From contig NZ_JADPVI010000001.1 of NCBI RefSeq assembly GCF_015679325.1, positions 310,001 through 374,000 of the forward strand: a DNA stretch of 64,000 nucleotides, read 5' to 3'. This DNA comes from Kaistella gelatinilytica (GTDB taxonomy: Bacteria > Bacteroidota > Bacteroidia > Flavobacteriales > Weeksellaceae). The translations under genes were made by a program, and so were the position numbers. Below the pieces are notes generated by a model. That model was not told where the DNA came from, did not search any database, and saw nothing but the letters and a program-made list of their open reading frames with translations. Numbering within the stretch: position 1 is the stretch's first letter; each line of letters starts with the position of its first letter. This document shows positions 33,790 to 44,255 of this stretch, piece by piece.

Positions 33790-36243
33790 ATCAAATCAAC
33801 TTTTGCCCAAATCATTCTTCCGCTTAATTTAAAAGGAACTTTTACCTACAAAGTTCCAGCTGAACTTGCAGAAAAAATAGAAATCGGAATGAGGGTTTTG
33901 GTGCCTTTTGGTGGAAAAAAGATTTATACCGGAATTGTTTTCGATCTTCATGATCAAGAACCAGACACTTTTGCGCCGAAAGAGATCATCAATCTTTTAG
34001 ATGATTTTCCTATTTTACCGAAAGAGCAGATCTCTTTCTGGGACTGGCTTTCGAAATATTACCTCTGCAATATTGGCGAGATTTATCGCTTTGCTTTTCC
34101 TTCTTCTTTAAAGCTGGAAAGTGAAACTTATTTAAAATTAAAACCTGGCGTAACAATCGATTTCCAAAATTTAGATGTGAATGAAATGTATCTTATTCAA
34201 GCTTTGGAAGTTCGGCAACTCATTAATTTAACCGAGATTGAAGCTTTTATTCCTAAAAAGGAAATTGTGAAAACGATAAAATCTTTAATTGATTTACAAT
34301 ATATTGAAGTTGACGAAAAAATTGCTGAAAAGTACAAAGCCAAAGAAATTGCTTTCTTAAAAATTAATGAAGAGGAGGTTTCTAGTAAAAGTCTGGCTCA
34401 AATACTTTTGTTATTAAAGAAAGCACCAAAACAACAGGAATTATTTCTTTTATTGTTAGAACAACATACTGAAGATCCTGAAAAAACGATCAAAAAATCA
34501 GACATTTTCGAAGACGGAAATTTTGCACATTCCCAGTTGAAATCTTTAATGGAGAAAAATTTGGTACTGGAATATTATCTTCAAAAAGACCGTTTGCAAA
34601 CCTATGAAGGCGAAATTGAAGATTTAGATTCTTTGACAGATGCACAACTTGAAGCCAAAACAGAAATTGATAAAGCTTTCGAAGAAGGAAAAAATGTTCT
34701 GCTTCACGGCGTTACTTCTTCCGGGAAAACGCATCTTTATTTAGATAAAATTGAAGAAACAATTGAAGCCGGGAAAAATGTTCTTTTTTTGCTTCCCGAA
34801 ATTGCCATAACGAAACAAATTGTACAGCGTTTAGAAAAAAAATATGGCAAACAACTCGGTTTTTATCACCAAAAATTGACCGATTTTGAAAGAGTTGAAG
34901 TTTGGCGAAGAGTCAGAAATAACGACTTAAAAATTTTGATCGGAACGCGAAATGCACTGTTTCTTCCTTATCAGAATTTAGGTTTGATAGTCGTCGATGA
35001 AGAACACGATTCTGCTTATAAGCCACGGGAGGTTTCGCCTTTTTTCAATGCGAAAGATGCGTCGCAGGTTTTAGCAAAAATGTATGGGGCGAATGTAATT
35101 TTAGGTTCTGCAACGCCTTCTGTAGAATCATATTATTTGGCTAAAAAAGAAAAACTGGCTTACGTTTTTTTAGGAGAAAGGTTTGGAAAGGTGAAGTTGC
35201 CTGAATTTGAGCTGATCAACTTTAAAGAAGAACAGGATTCAAAAAAAATCATAGGAAATTTCTCTTTAAAATTAATTGAAGAAATAAAAAAAGAAGTTGA
35301 TCGGAAAAAGCAAACCATGATCCTACACAACCGCCGTGGTTACGCCAATGTCGTAGAATGTGAAAGCTGTGGTTATGTCAATTACTGTTCAAACTGTGAT
35401 GTTGTGATGACTTATCATAAATTTTCGAATGAAATGAAATGCCATTACTGCGGTCAGAAAGCTTCTAAACCGAACGCCTGTCCGAAATGCAATTCAGAAA
35501 ATTTGAATGTTAGAGGAGTCGGGGTAGAGCAGATTCACGAGGAAATGGTGAAGATTTTCCCGGAAGCTGAAGTCGATCGAATGGACGTAGATTCAATGCG
35601 CAAAAAATTCGCATATGAAAAATTGTACGAGAAATTGGAAGATGGCGAAACCGATATTTTGGTCGGAACGCAAATGATATCAAAAGGTCTGGATTTCGAA
35701 AATATAGAGTTGGTCGCCATTCCACGAGCTGATTCGATGTTGTATGTTCAGGATTTTCGTGCGGAGGAGAGAGCTTTTCAGTTGATCACCCAGGTTTCTG
35801 GTAGAGCAGGAAGAATTTCGGGCGAAGGAAAAGTTTTAATTCAAACTTACAATCCGGAACATTCTGTTTTCCAGTTGATCAAAGAAAACGACCCTTCAAA
35901 AATCTATAAGCATTTTCTGGAAGAGCGAAAGAAATTTTTGTATCCGCCTTTCGTTAAATTAATAATGATTGAACTGAAACACCGAAAAGAAGACAAGGTC
36001 AATCGTGCTTCTCAATTTTTGGGTTCGATTCTGCATAAATATTTACCACCAGAATGTATTTTGGGTCCTGAAAAATCACCCATCGGAAAATTGAACTTAA
36101 TGTACCAGTATCAAATTTTGTTAAAGCTGCCAAGAGGGAAAAATTACAGTGAGTACAAGAATTTAATTTTGAAAAGTTTTGAAGAATTTGAGGAAATCAC
36201 TGCGTATCAAAGTATTAAAAAGCTGATTTTTGTGGATTTTTAA
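33790..36243 (+). CDS. priA: Primosomal protein N' (PriA helicase), start codon unclear
   Basis: The frame is open from after a TAA at 33745 and encodes STFAQIILPLNLKGTFTYK ahead of the ATG at 33889, which is the conserved 3'-end-binding domain of PriA. No ATG, GTG or TTG occurs in frame before 33889; ATC at 33787 or 33790 (or ATT further up) is the only option, so the start given is a guess. The helicase has Walker A GVTSSGKTH, DEEHDSAYK and GSATPS. Eight zinc-binding cysteines are in CESCGYVNYCSNC, CHYCGQK and CPKC. PriA restarts stalled replication forks. Confidence 0.9.
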   Translation: MKSTFAQIILPLNLKGTFTYKVPAELAEKIEIGMRVLVPFGGKKIYTGIVFDLHDQEPDTFAPKEIINLLDDFPILPKEQISFWDWLSKYYLCNIGEIYRFAFPSSLKLESETYLKLKPGVTIDFQNLDVNEMYLIQALEVRQLINLTEIEAFIPKKEIVKTIKSLIDLQYIEVDEKIAEKYKAKEIAFLKINEEEVSSKSLAQILLLLKKAPKQQELFLLLLEQHTEDPEKTIKKSDIFEDGNFAHSQLKSLMEKNLVLEYYLQKDRLQTYEGEIEDLDSLTDAQLEAKTEIDKAFEEGKNVLLHGVTSSGKTHLYLDKIEETIEAGKNVLFLLPEIAITKQIVQRLEKKYGKQLGFYHQKLTDFERVEVWRRVRNNDLKILIGTRNALFLPYQNLGLIVVDEEHDSAYKPREVSPFFNAKDASQVLAKMYGANVILGSATPSVESYYLAKKEKLAYVFLGERFGKVKLPEFELINFKEEQDSKKIIGNFSLKLIEEIKKEVDRKKQTMILHNRRGYANVVECESCGYVNYCSNCDVVMTYHKFSNEMKCHYCGQKASKPNACPKCNSENLNVRGVGVEQIHEEMVKIFPEAEVDRMDVDSMRKKFAYEKLYEKLEDGETDILVGTQMISKGLDFENIELVAIPRADSMLYVQDFRAEERAFQLITQVSGRAGRISGEGKVLIQTYNPEHSVFQLIKENDPSKIYKHFLEERKKFLYPPFVKLIMIELKHRKEDKVNRASQFLGSILHKYLPPECILGPEKSPIGKLNLMYQYQILLKLPRGKNYSEYKNLILKSFEEFEEITAYQSIKKLIFVDF

Positions 36244-36391
36244 CAGTATTTAACATAATTAAGATGTTTTTATTAGGGTGAGAACACGGTTCTTCAATAA
36301 TAATTGATATTTTTGACCGTTGAAAGTATGTTGCTGTATTCATAAATGGTTAACATCATCAATCAGCGATAATCAAATAAATTTATATTAA

Positions 36392-37852
36392 ATGATTAGA
36401 CTTAAAAATATTTTTGTTTCTTCCGCACTTGCTGTTTCAGCTTTTGCATTCTCTCAAGGAACTTTTACGAATTCTACTTATCCTCAATCTTACGATAATC
36501 AATCTTCAAATTCACCTAAAGACTTCACTTCTACAGAAAAATTAATGACCGCCAAAGAATTGGTTGACATTAATATTAATTCTCTGATGAGTGATCCTGT
36601 TCTTCGAAATGCGAGTTGGGGTTTTGTAATTTATGATCCAAAGACCAAAAAGGTGGTGAGTTCTTACAATGAAAATACACCTTTAGTTCCGGCTTCAACT
36701 ACAAAATTGTTGACTACCGAAACTGCGATGAGTTTGATGGGTGAAAAATTTCGCTGGATCACGCAACTCGAATATTCGGGAACGATCGATGCAGACGGAA
36801 ATCTGCAGGGGAATTTGTATGTTGTTGGCAGCGGTGATCCTTCTTTAGGAACTAATAAAGCCGGCGCTTCTTCTTACAGAGATATTGTTTCTGATTTTGT
36901 TTTGGCAATGGCTGCAAAAGGAATAAAAAAAGTAAGCGGTGATATTATCATTCAAACTGCAGTTTTCAAAGCCAATAAATCTCAGACTTTACCCGAAAAT
37001 ATTGTTTGGTTAGAAAATGGCAATTATTATTTACCGGTTGGTTCTACTTTAGAAATCAGTCCTTCTAATGAAAAGTTGATCGCAAAACAATCTAATCCAT
37101 TCGCTGAAAATAAAAATTTCTATTACATTTCTCCCTACATCAAACAGATGGTTTATGCCGACAAGTTTGAAGGAAAGGGTTTAACGACAAAAGTTCCAGA
37201 CGCTCCTGCTTATCTAGCCAATACTTTAAGAGCAACTCTAATAAAAAGTGGTATTCACGTAACTGGAAAAGTAATTCCAAGAATGACGGATCCAAATCCT
37301 GAAAAGAGAGAACTGATCACGGCTTACCAGTCTCCAACATTGAGCGATATTATGACTTATACCAATCAGCATAGTGATAATGGTTTGGCTGAAGCTTTTT
37401 TGAGAACAGTTGGTTTTCAGAAAAGTGGCGATCAGACTTTAGAATCGGGTAGAAGTGCAGTGGTTGCTCATTTAAATTCGATTGGTTTTGATACGAGCGG
37501 CTTAAATTATATCGATGGAAGTGGATTATCTAGAAGTAATCTGGTAACGCCAATTGCTCAGGTTAAATTTCTTACAGGTTTAATGAATGAAAAATTTTAT
37601 AAAACGTATTTCGACTCTTTACCAATCGGCGGGCAAACAGGAACGTTGAAAAGAATGTTTAATGGAAATGGGAACGGACAAATTTTTGCAAAAACCGGAA
37701 CATTAAATAAAGTAAAAACTTTAGCAGGTTACATGAAAACAAACACTGGAAAAACATTGGTATTTTCCTTATTGATCAATAATTATGCAGGTTCTGTCGA
37801 TCAGGTGAAAAGCAAAATGGAACAGCTTTTACAACCTGCGTTGAGTTTATAA
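36392..37852 (+). CDS. dacB: D-alanyl-D-alanine carboxypeptidase/endopeptidase (PBP4 class)
   Basis: 486 residues. The signal peptide ends near AFAFSQ. Motif SxxK is PASTTKLL (Ser near residue 99), SxN is QHSDNGLAEA (about 327), and KTG is FAKTGTLNKV (about 434). The large insert between SxxK and SxN is typical of class C penicillin-binding proteins such as DacB. It trims or cleaves peptidoglycan cross-links in the periplasm. It has its own terminator. Confidence 0.92.
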   Translation: MIRLKNIFVSSALAVSAFAFSQGTFTNSTYPQSYDNQSSNSPKDFTSTEKLMTAKELVDININSLMSDPVLRNASWGFVIYDPKTKKVVSSYNENTPLVPASTTKLLTTETAMSLMGEKFRWITQLEYSGTIDADGNLQGNLYVVGSGDPSLGTNKAGASSYRDIVSDFVLAMAAKGIKKVSGDIIIQTAVFKANKSQTLPENIVWLENGNYYLPVGSTLEISPSNEKLIAKQSNPFAENKNFYYISPYIKQMVYADKFEGKGLTTKVPDAPAYLANTLRATLIKSGIHVTGKVIPRMTDPNPEKRELITAYQSPTLSDIMTYTNQHSDNGLAEAFLRTVGFQKSGDQTLESGRSAVVAHLNSIGFDTSGLNYIDGSGLSRSNLVTPIAQVKFLTGLMNEKFYKTYFDSLPIGGQTGTLKRMFNGNGNGQIFAKTGTLNKVKTLAGYMKTNTGKTLVFSLLINNYAGSVDQVKSKMEQLLQPALSL

Positions 37853-37873
37853 CAATATTTTCCTAAAATGATT

Positions 37874-37905
37874 AACCTTTCAATAATAATTGGAAGGTTT
37901 TTTTT
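37874..37905 (+). terminator. Terminator of dacB
   Basis: AACCTTTCAA pairs with TTGGAAGGTT (one wobble) and is followed by eight T residues. Confidence 0.8.
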
Positions 37906-37931
37906 ATCTTTATCGCAAATTAAATTTTTAA

Positions 37932-39863
37932 ATGAAAAAATTATACGTCCTAGTTCTTGCGATGATTTTCGTTCAAATTTATTCCCAAAAAAATGAGGAA
38001 GCTGAACGAAAAAGCATGATAAAGAGTGAGCTCAACAGATATTCAAAAATGATTGGTTACAATGAGAATCCGAATACTTTGAATTATGATTTAAAATATC
38101 AGCGTTTGGAATTGAGCTTAGATCCTGCAGCACAATTTGTAAGTGGTACCGTTACGAGTCATTTTCAGGCGAAACAAAATATGTCGAGTATTTATTTTGA
38201 TCTTTCAAATGTTCTTACCGTTTCCGAAGTTAAATACCATGGAGCAAATCTTACCTTCACTCAATTATCTTCGAAGGAACTTAAAATAGATTTTCCTGTT
38301 AATATTCCAGCTGCTACTTTAGATTCTTTGTCCGTGAAATATTCTGGTGCTCCTGATACTGCCGGAAGTGCGGGTGACGCGTTCACCGTTTCTACACAGG
38401 GCGGAACTCCGGTTCTATTTACCCTTTCTGAACCTTACGGTGCACAGGAATGGTTTCCTACAAAGCAGAGTATGAATGATAAAATTGAAAAAGTCGATAT
38501 GAAAATTACGACTCCTTCTCAGTATAATGTTGCCTCGAACGGAAAATTATTTTCGGAAACAATCACCGGAAGCAATAAACTAACATTTTGGCAAACCAAT
38601 TATCCGATTCCTGCCTATTTAATTGCATTGGGAATTACGAATTATACCAAAATTAATGATACAATGGGAACGCCGCCGTTTCCGTTTGTAAATTATTTAT
38701 ATCCTGCTACAACTGCCAACACGACAATCATGTCGAACATTGCCTATACTAAAAATATTATGGAAATGTTCGAAATCTATTTAGGACCATATCCTTACAG
38801 AAATGAAAAGTACGGTCACATGGAATTCGGTTGGGGCGGTGGAATGGAACATGCAACAATGTCTTCTATGGGAGCATGGAGCAGATCAATTATTGCCCAC
38901 GAATTAGCCCACCAATGGTTTGGTGATAAAGTTACTTGCGGCGCGTGGAATGATGTCTGGTTGAATGAAGGTTTTGCCACTTACGGCGCTACTCTTGCCA
39001 ATGAAAAATTACTGATGACCAATGCGCAATTTATGACCTATCTTTCGAACGAGATCACCAATATAACAAGTTCTCCTGGCGGAAGTGTGTATGTTGCAGA
39101 TGCTAATTTGAACAATAATAATGTGCTTTTCAGCAGCAGATTAAGTTATTCTAAAGGTGGTTATGCCTTGAAGATGTTGAAATGGATACTGGGAGATGAA
39201 GTTTTCTATTCCGCACTTCGGGATTATCATTCCCGTCCAAATCTTGCGTATAACTATGCAAAAACTGCAGATTTCAAAAATTCTCTTTTACTTTCAACTG
39301 GAAAGGATTTTACTAAATTTTTTAATGACTGGATTTACGGACAAGGATATCCTACTTATACGATCAAGTGGAATCAAAATGCAGATCAAATATTAAGATT
39401 TAAAGTGAGCCAGACTCAAAGTAATCCATCGGTGAGCTTTTTTGAATTGCCTTTACCAATCAAAGTGAACGGAACAGGAGGACAAGTTGCGTATCTTGTT
39501 TTAGATAATACCACCAATAATCAGAGTTTTGCAAAAACGGTTGGATTCCCGGTTGCATCTGTTCAGTTTAATTACGAATATCAAATTGTTCAGAAAAATT
39601 CAACCGTTACCAAAGACACGGGAATTTTGGCAGTCGGAGATTCAGAAAAAGAAGCGGTTAAAATTTATCCTAATCCTGTAAAAAATCAAATTACAGTGAC
39701 TGGAATTTCAAAAGCACAATCTTTTGAAATCTACAGCATGGATGGTAAACTGATAAAAACCGGTAAATATTCTTCTGATCAAACGATCGATGTTAATATC
39801 CTGCCGAAAGGAATTTATTTCTTAAAAATTGATGATCAAGATCTGAAGTTTATAAAAGAATAA
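37932..39863 (+). CDS. M1 family aminopeptidase with T9SS C-terminal domain
   Basis: 643 residues. The signal peptide ends at IYSQ. The N-terminal M1 beta-domain covers residues about 45-200, then [11 protein letters not shown] gives the GxMEN-like exopeptidase motif (here GGMEHA), and the zinc site is [10 protein letters not shown] (His about 322 and 326) with Glu in NEGFATYG. The last 75 residues, from [14 protein letters not shown] to [14 protein letters not shown], form a type A T9SS sorting domain, so the enzyme is exported and probably cell-surface attached or released. Its role is peptide nutrition. Confidence 0.92.
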   Translation: MKKLYVLVLAMIFVQIYSQKNEEAERKSMIKSELNRYSKMIGYNENPNTLNYDLKYQRLELSLDPAAQFVSGTVTSHFQAKQNMSSIYFDLSNVLTVSEVKYHGANLTFTQLSSKELKIDFPVNIPAATLDSLSVKYSGAPDTAGSAGDAFTVSTQGGTPVLFTLSEPYGAQEWFPTKQSMNDKIEKVDMKITTPSQYNVASNGKLFSETITGSNKLTFWQTNYPIPAYLIALGITNYTKINDTMGTPPFPFVNYLYPATTANTTIMSNIAYTKNIMEMFEIYLGPYPYRNEKYGHMEFGWGGGMEHATMSSMGAWSRSIIAHELAHQWFGDKVTCGAWNDVWLNEGFATYGATLANEKLLMTNAQFMTYLSNEITNITSSPGGSVYVADANLNNNNVLFSSRLSYSKGGYALKMLKWILGDEVFYSALRDYHSRPNLAYNYAKTADFKNSLLLSTGKDFTKFFNDWIYGQGYPTYTIKWNQNADQILRFKVSQTQSNPSVSFFELPLPIKVNGTGGQVAYLVLDNTTNNQSFAKTVGFPVASVQFNYEYQIVQKNSTVTKDTGILAVGDSEKEAVKIYPNPVKNQITVTGISKAQSFEIYSMDGKLIKTGKYSSDQTIDVNILPKGIYFLKIDDQDLKFIKE

Positions 39864-39868
39864 AACTA

Positions 39869-39896
39869 AAAGCTCTCAGTAATGAGGGCTTTTTTC
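39869..39896 (+). terminator. Terminator of the M1 peptidase gene
   Basis: AAAGCTCTCA pairs with TGAGGGCTTT (one wobble) around GTAA, followed by T residues. Confidence 0.75.
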
Positions 39897-39925
39897 TTAA
39901 ATTAGCATTTCTAAAAATTTCAATT

Positions 39926-41122
39926 ATGATTTCAAAAAAATATCTGGAAACACTGCAGGGAGAACTTCAAAATATCAAAGATGAAGGGCTTTTCAAAACC
40001 GAAAGGATCATCACTTCTCAACAATCTGCAGAGATCGATGCGAATGGAAAAAAACTCCTCAATTTCTGTGCGAACAACTATTTGGGACTTTCTAATAATC
40101 CGGAAGTCATGAAAGCTTCTCAGGATATGGTCGAAAGTCACGGTTATGGTTTGTCATCCGTGCGTTTCATCTGCGGAACCCAGGATATTCACAAAGAGCT
40201 GGAAAGTAAACTGTCGAAGTACTTAGGAATGGAAGATACCATTTTGTATGCAGCGTGTTTTGATGCTAATGGCGGTGTTTTTGAACCTCTATTTACAGAA
40301 GAAGATGCCATTATTTCAGATTCTTTAAATCATGCTTCTATTATTGATGGCGTTCGTTTGTGTAAAGCAGCAAGATATCGGTACCAAAATAATGATATGG
40401 CGGATCTTGAAGCGCAATTAATCGCAGCTTCCGAAAAAAACCACCGATTTAGAATTATTGTCACCGACGGAGTTTTCTCTATGGATGGAATTGTTGCTAA
40501 CTTAAAAGGAATTTGCGACTTGGCCGATAAATACGACTGCATGGTGATGGTTGATGATTGTCACGCTACAGGATTTATTGGTAAAACCGGTCGCGGAACG
40601 CATGAAGCGAATGACGTCATGGGAAGAGTAGATCTAATCACTTCAACCCTGGGAAAAGCTTTGGGCGGCGCTCTTGGTGGTTTTACGTCGGGTAAAAAAG
40701 AAATCATCGATATGTTGAGACAGCGTTCCAGACCGTATCTATTCTCAAATTCTTTACCTCCAGGAATTGTTGGTGCTGCGTTGAAAGTTTTAGAAATGAT
40801 CTCAGACGATACGACTCTTCGCGATCAGGTGATGGAAAACGCAGATTATTTCAGAAAAGGAATGAAAGCCAAAGGTTTTGATGTTCCTGATGGAGATGCG
40901 GCAATCGTTCCTGTGATGTTATATGATGCACCTCTAGCTCAAAAAATGGCCGAACATTTAATGGATGAAGGTATTTATGTCATCGGATTTTTCTTTCCCG
41001 TTGTGGCAAAAGGAAAAGCCCGAATCAGAGTGCAACTTTCTGCCTCTCATACCAGAGAACATTTAGACAGAGCCATTGCAGCTTTTGAAAAAGTAGGAAA
41101 AGATCTGGGAGTAATTTCTTAG
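39926..41122 (+). CDS. kbl: Glycine C-acetyltransferase (2-amino-3-ketobutyrate CoA ligase)
   Basis: 398 residues, colinear with E. coli Kbl throughout. Examples are [15 protein letters not shown] [39 protein letters not shown] [10 protein letters not shown], and the PLP lysine in [14 protein letters not shown] (about 245). It cleaves 2-amino-3-oxobutyrate with CoA to glycine and acetyl-CoA, in threonine breakdown. Threonine dehydrogenase (tdh) is not adjacent. The close relation to Kbl makes serine palmitoyltransferase or KBL-like biotin enzymes unlikely. Confidence 0.94.
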   Translation: MISKKYLETLQGELQNIKDEGLFKTERIITSQQSAEIDANGKKLLNFCANNYLGLSNNPEVMKASQDMVESHGYGLSSVRFICGTQDIHKELESKLSKYLGMEDTILYAACFDANGGVFEPLFTEEDAIISDSLNHASIIDGVRLCKAARYRYQNNDMADLEAQLIAASEKNHRFRIIVTDGVFSMDGIVANLKGICDLADKYDCMVMVDDCHATGFIGKTGRGTHEANDVMGRVDLITSTLGKALGGALGGFTSGKKEIIDMLRQRSRPYLFSNSLPPGIVGAALKVLEMISDDTTLRDQVMENADYFRKGMKAKGFDVPDGDAAIVPVMLYDAPLAQKMAEHLMDEGIYVIGFFFPVVAKGKARIRVQLSASHTREHLDRAIAAFEKVGKDLGVIS

Positions 41123-41138
41123 TTCTAATTTTAAATAA

Positions 41139-41180
41139 ATCAAGCCTTTCCGCCTACCAGAGGTTGAAAGGTTTTTTTTA
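41139..41180 (+). terminator. Terminator of kbl
   Basis: CCTTTC pairs with GAAAGG, with further inner pairing CCT/AGG, followed by eight T residues. Confidence 0.65.
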
Positions 41181-41280
41181 GTAGAGAATTTCGCCGCGAA
41201 TCGAGTCATTTTAATAATAAATTTCTCTTCATAACTTTATAAAAAAATAGGTATGTTCGCAATTCATTAATTTTATTTGA

Positions 41281-41709
41281 ATGTTCAGCAAACAGGAAGC
41301 ACAACAATACAGACAGGAGTTTTGGATCGCTTTTGGGAAAAGTTTCCCGCGAAAGTGGATTCTTTATAATACAAAAATTAAAGATTTCTCCTTTAAATTT
41401 AATGCAGATCAGAAAAAAGCGGAGGTTTCTTTAGATATAGAAATGAGTGATGAACTCTTTCGGAATGCCTACTTTGAAAAAATGTGGTCCTTGGAATCTA
41501 TTCTGGAAGAAGAAGTTGGTGCGGTTCAAAAAGATGAATTTTATATTTTAGAAAACGGAAAAGTAATCTCCCGTTTCTGGATCACCAAAGAAAATGTTTC
41601 GATCTATAATAAAAATACGTGGCAAGAAATCTTCGAGTTTTTTGTAGAGAAAATGGACGCCTTTGAAAGAGTCTTCTACGAATATGAGGATTTTATCAAG
41701 GATGTTTAA
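41281..41709 (+). CDS. DUF4268 domain protein
   Basis: 142 residues, one DUF4268 domain. It begins FSKQEAQQYRQEFWIAFGKSF and contains KWILYNTKIKDFSFKF and ISRFWITKENVSIYNK. There is no signal peptide or membrane segment. DUF4268 is often found at the C-terminus of larger nuclease-like proteins, but here it stands alone. The function is not known. Confidence 0.85.
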   Translation: MFSKQEAQQYRQEFWIAFGKSFPRKWILYNTKIKDFSFKFNADQKKAEVSLDIEMSDELFRNAYFEKMWSLESILEEEVGAVQKDEFYILENGKVISRFWITKENVSIYNKNTWQEIFEFFVEKMDAFERVFYEYEDFIKDV

Positions 41710-41740
41710 AGTCATTCTCTTTCGGAATTTTAACCAAAAA

Positions 41741-41771
41741 AAAACCTTCAAGATTTTTACTTGAAGGTTTT
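41741..41771. terminator. Bidirectional terminator between DUF4268 gene and gldG
   Basis: AAAACCTTCAA pairs perfectly with TTGAAGGTTTT over a 9-nt loop, between convergent genes, with A and T tracts outside. Confidence 0.8.
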
Positions 41772-41775
41772 CTGT

Positions 41776-43431
41776 TTATCCAAACTTCCTTTTTCGCCAC
41801 CAATAGAAAAATCCTCCTAAAAGTGCAATAACTGCTAGTGGAAATAACAAATTGATCCATTGCCAGTATGTTTTTTCTTCGTCGATTCTTTGTCTGTCGA
41901 GTAATCTTGCTTCAATATTTCGGTTTCTTAGTTCCATTAAATTAGAATCATCCAATAGAAAATCCAGAGAATTTCTTAAAAATTGCTCGTTTCCGTACGT
42001 TTGTTTTGTCAGCAGATCTTCACCGAGCGGAAGCGCTTTTCCTTTATATATTTGATTTCTGCCCACATCACCATCTGCAATCACGATCATTTTATTGTCT
42101 TTACTTTGCGCTTTAAAATTTGGATAGGAATTTCTTTCACTTCTGGTTGCGTAAGCAGAACTAAACTTCCCCTCTAAACTGACAGCGAAAATTTTCGGCG
42201 CTGTAGGTTTATCAAATTCACTCAAGGAATCTGTTCGCACAATTTCTGCCAGAGAAACATAATTCGGAACCTGTTTGATACTCGTTCGTTCACTGGATTC
42301 AAAAAGAACATTAGTTTTAATGTTTTTCCTTCCTAAAGTATCAATAGAAGTTGGAAATTCAAATTTAACTGGATTAATATTTTTGGTAATAGGATTTTTA
42401 TTTTCTGCGATTCCCAATGGAAAGTAAGGCCATAGAAAGCTGCTGAATTGAGGATTTCCCGCGACCTCTCCCGAAACAATTCTGATCAGTGCAGATTTTT
42501 TCATGTCTTTCACCAAACCTGGATTAATTCTAATTCCATAATTGAAGAAGAAATCGGTCAAGTTGATATCCATCGGATAAGCCATGATTTTTTTAGACTG
42601 AAAAAGCGTGTCCATTTCAGCATTTACCGCATCGATCATCCACAAAGTTTTTCCGCCGTTCATGATGTATTGATCTAAGATCAACTTTTCGTTTTCGGTA
42701 AAAGCTTTACGGGGTTTTGCAATAACGATTGCGTCCATATTTTTCAGTTTTGGCGCGTCAGCTAAAGAAAGTTCTTTCTGGTTTGCTGGAATAATGGGAC
42801 CTGCGTTATAATTTTGCAGCGCCATATCCATAAAACCTTTAAATTGTGTCGGTCCTAATTCATCTTGATTAATGAGGATTCCCACGTTTTTTTTGCGATC
42901 TTCAGTGAGTAATTTAATGTTGGAAGCAAAATTATATTCCAGATTTTCGATGGATCGATTAAGCTGTTCAGACGCGTCAATTCCGCTTTGATTGATGATT
43001 AAAGGAATAGGAAAACTGTTAGAACTGTATTTTAATATCGCATAAGGAAACATCACGATCTCAGAAATTTTTCCGTCTTTCATATCCGGAAGAATCGAGG
43101 GTTGCAATCCCAACGCAGCCAAAGTTTCTTTGGACATTTTGCTTTTGATAGGATCGATAAATTTAAAATCGATCTTCGGATTTACCTTGCGAAATTCCTC
43201 TAACATAAATCGAGTTTCATTTTGCAATTGGCGGAAACTTGCGGGAAAATCACCTTCCAGATAAACATCGACTGTTAAAGGTTTATCTACGGATTCTAAA
43301 ATTTTTAAAGTTGATGGTGAAAGCGTATATCTTTTTTCCTGCGTAAGATCGAAGCGCTTCGAAAAAATTCCGAAAACACCGAGTAGGAAGAAAATTCCAA
43401 AAATAATATAAATGATCTGTTTTTTGTTCAT
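41776..43431 (-). CDS. gldG: GldG, gliding-motility ABC transporter substrate-binding subunit
   Basis: 551 residues. An N-terminal transmembrane helix (IIYIIFGIFFLLGVFGIF) is followed by a large extracytoplasmic region (RYTLSPSTLKILESVDKPLTVDVYLEGDFP) of the ABC_transp_aux type. A C-terminal helix (LLFPLAVIALLGGFFYWW) and the RKRKF tail follow. This architecture is that of GldG, which works with GldF and GldA in the gliding-motility ABC transporter. It starts 21 bp after gldF. Many non-gliding Flavobacteria keep these genes, so motility cannot be concluded. Confidence 0.9.
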   Translation of the reverse strand: MNKKQIIYIIFGIFFLLGVFGIFSKRFDLTQEKRYTLSPSTLKILESVDKPLTVDVYLEGDFPASFRQLQNETRFMLEEFRKVNPKIDFKFIDPIKSKMSKETLAALGLQPSILPDMKDGKISEIVMFPYAILKYSSNSFPIPLIINQSGIDASEQLNRSIENLEYNFASNIKLLTEDRKKNVGILINQDELGPTQFKGFMDMALQNYNAGPIIPANQKELSLADAPKLKNMDAIVIAKPRKAFTENEKLILDQYIMNGGKTLWMIDAVNAEMDTLFQSKKIMAYPMDINLTDFFFNYGIRINPGLVKDMKKSALIRIVSGEVAGNPQFSSFLWPYFPLGIAENKNPITKNINPVKFEFPTSIDTLGRKNIKTNVLFESSERTSIKQVPNYVSLAEIVRTDSLSEFDKPTAPKIFAVSLEGKFSSAYATRSERNSYPNFKAQSKDNKMIVIADGDVGRNQIYKGKALPLGEDLLTKQTYGNEQFLRNSLDFLLDDSNLMELRNRNIEARLLDRQRIDEEKTYWQWINLLFPLAVIALLGGFFYWWRKRKFG

Positions 43432-43452
43432 TTGATGAAATCTAATAAGCTG

Positions 43453-44181
43453 TTATTTTTTCTTTTCTACGAAAATTTTAGCCAGAAAAAGGCAAATCCC
43501 AATAACTAAAAGGAAATAGAAGACATCTTTGGTATCGATCAATCCTCGTGTAAATGCTATGAAATGCTGGTAAAATCCGAGATTGCCCAGAATATAATCG
43601 GCGCCACCCAGTAACTTGTAACTCGCTAATTGTTCAATTCCGAAATAGAAAATGAAACACAGGAAAACGCCAAGCAAATAGGCCATGATCTGATTCTGAG
43701 AAAGTGAAGAGGCTAAAATTCCGACTGAAGAAAAAGCAGCAATCAAAAGAATCAAGCCAAAATAACTGCCCAAAGTTGCGCCCAGATCGATATTTCCTTC
43801 CGGAACGCCTAAAATATAAATCGTGTAAAGATAAATGAAGGAAGGGATGATGCACAAAATTCCCACAAGCCAAACGGAAAGAAATTTACCGCCAATAATT
43901 TCAGAAATTTTCACTGGTTGAGAAAAAAGCCAGTTCAAAGTTCCCGATTGCTCTTCTTCCGCTAACGATTTCATAGAAACTGCCGGAATGATCAACATTA
44001 AAAACCAAGGTGCCAAAACGAAATAGCTTTGCAAACTCGACGTTCCGATATCGAAAATATTGGAATCATTTTCAAAGAAAAATAGAAATAAAGACCCAAT
44101 TAAACTAAATGCCGCGATAATTAGCCATGCGCTCCAGTTTCCGAAAAAGGTCCAAAGTTCTTTTTTAAATATTGCGATCAT
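43453..44181 (-). CDS. gldF: GldF, gliding-motility ABC transporter permease
   Basis: 242 residues with six predicted membrane segments. It begins IAIFKKELWTFFGNWSAWLI and has the ABC-2 block MLIIPAVSMKSLAEEEQSGTLNWL, characteristic of GldF. The ATPase gene gldA is not adjacent, as in other Flavobacteria where it is elsewhere. It forms a two-gene unit with gldG. Confidence 0.9.
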   Translation of the reverse strand: MIAIFKKELWTFFGNWSAWLIIAAFSLIGSLFLFFFENDSNIFDIGTSSLQSYFVLAPWFLMLIIPAVSMKSLAEEEQSGTLNWLFSQPVKISEIIGGKFLSVWLVGILCIIPSFIYLYTIYILGVPEGNIDLGATLGSYFGLILLIAAFSSVGILASSLSQNQIMAYLLGVFLCFIFYFGIEQLASYKLLGGADYILGNLGFYQHFIAFTRGLIDTKDVFYFLLVIGICLFLAKIFVEKKK

Positions 44182-44255
44182 ATTCTGGGTTCAAGTTACG
44201 AGATTTGTGTTGTGAGGTTTGTAATCATCATTTATTAACCATTACTAATTGTTAA

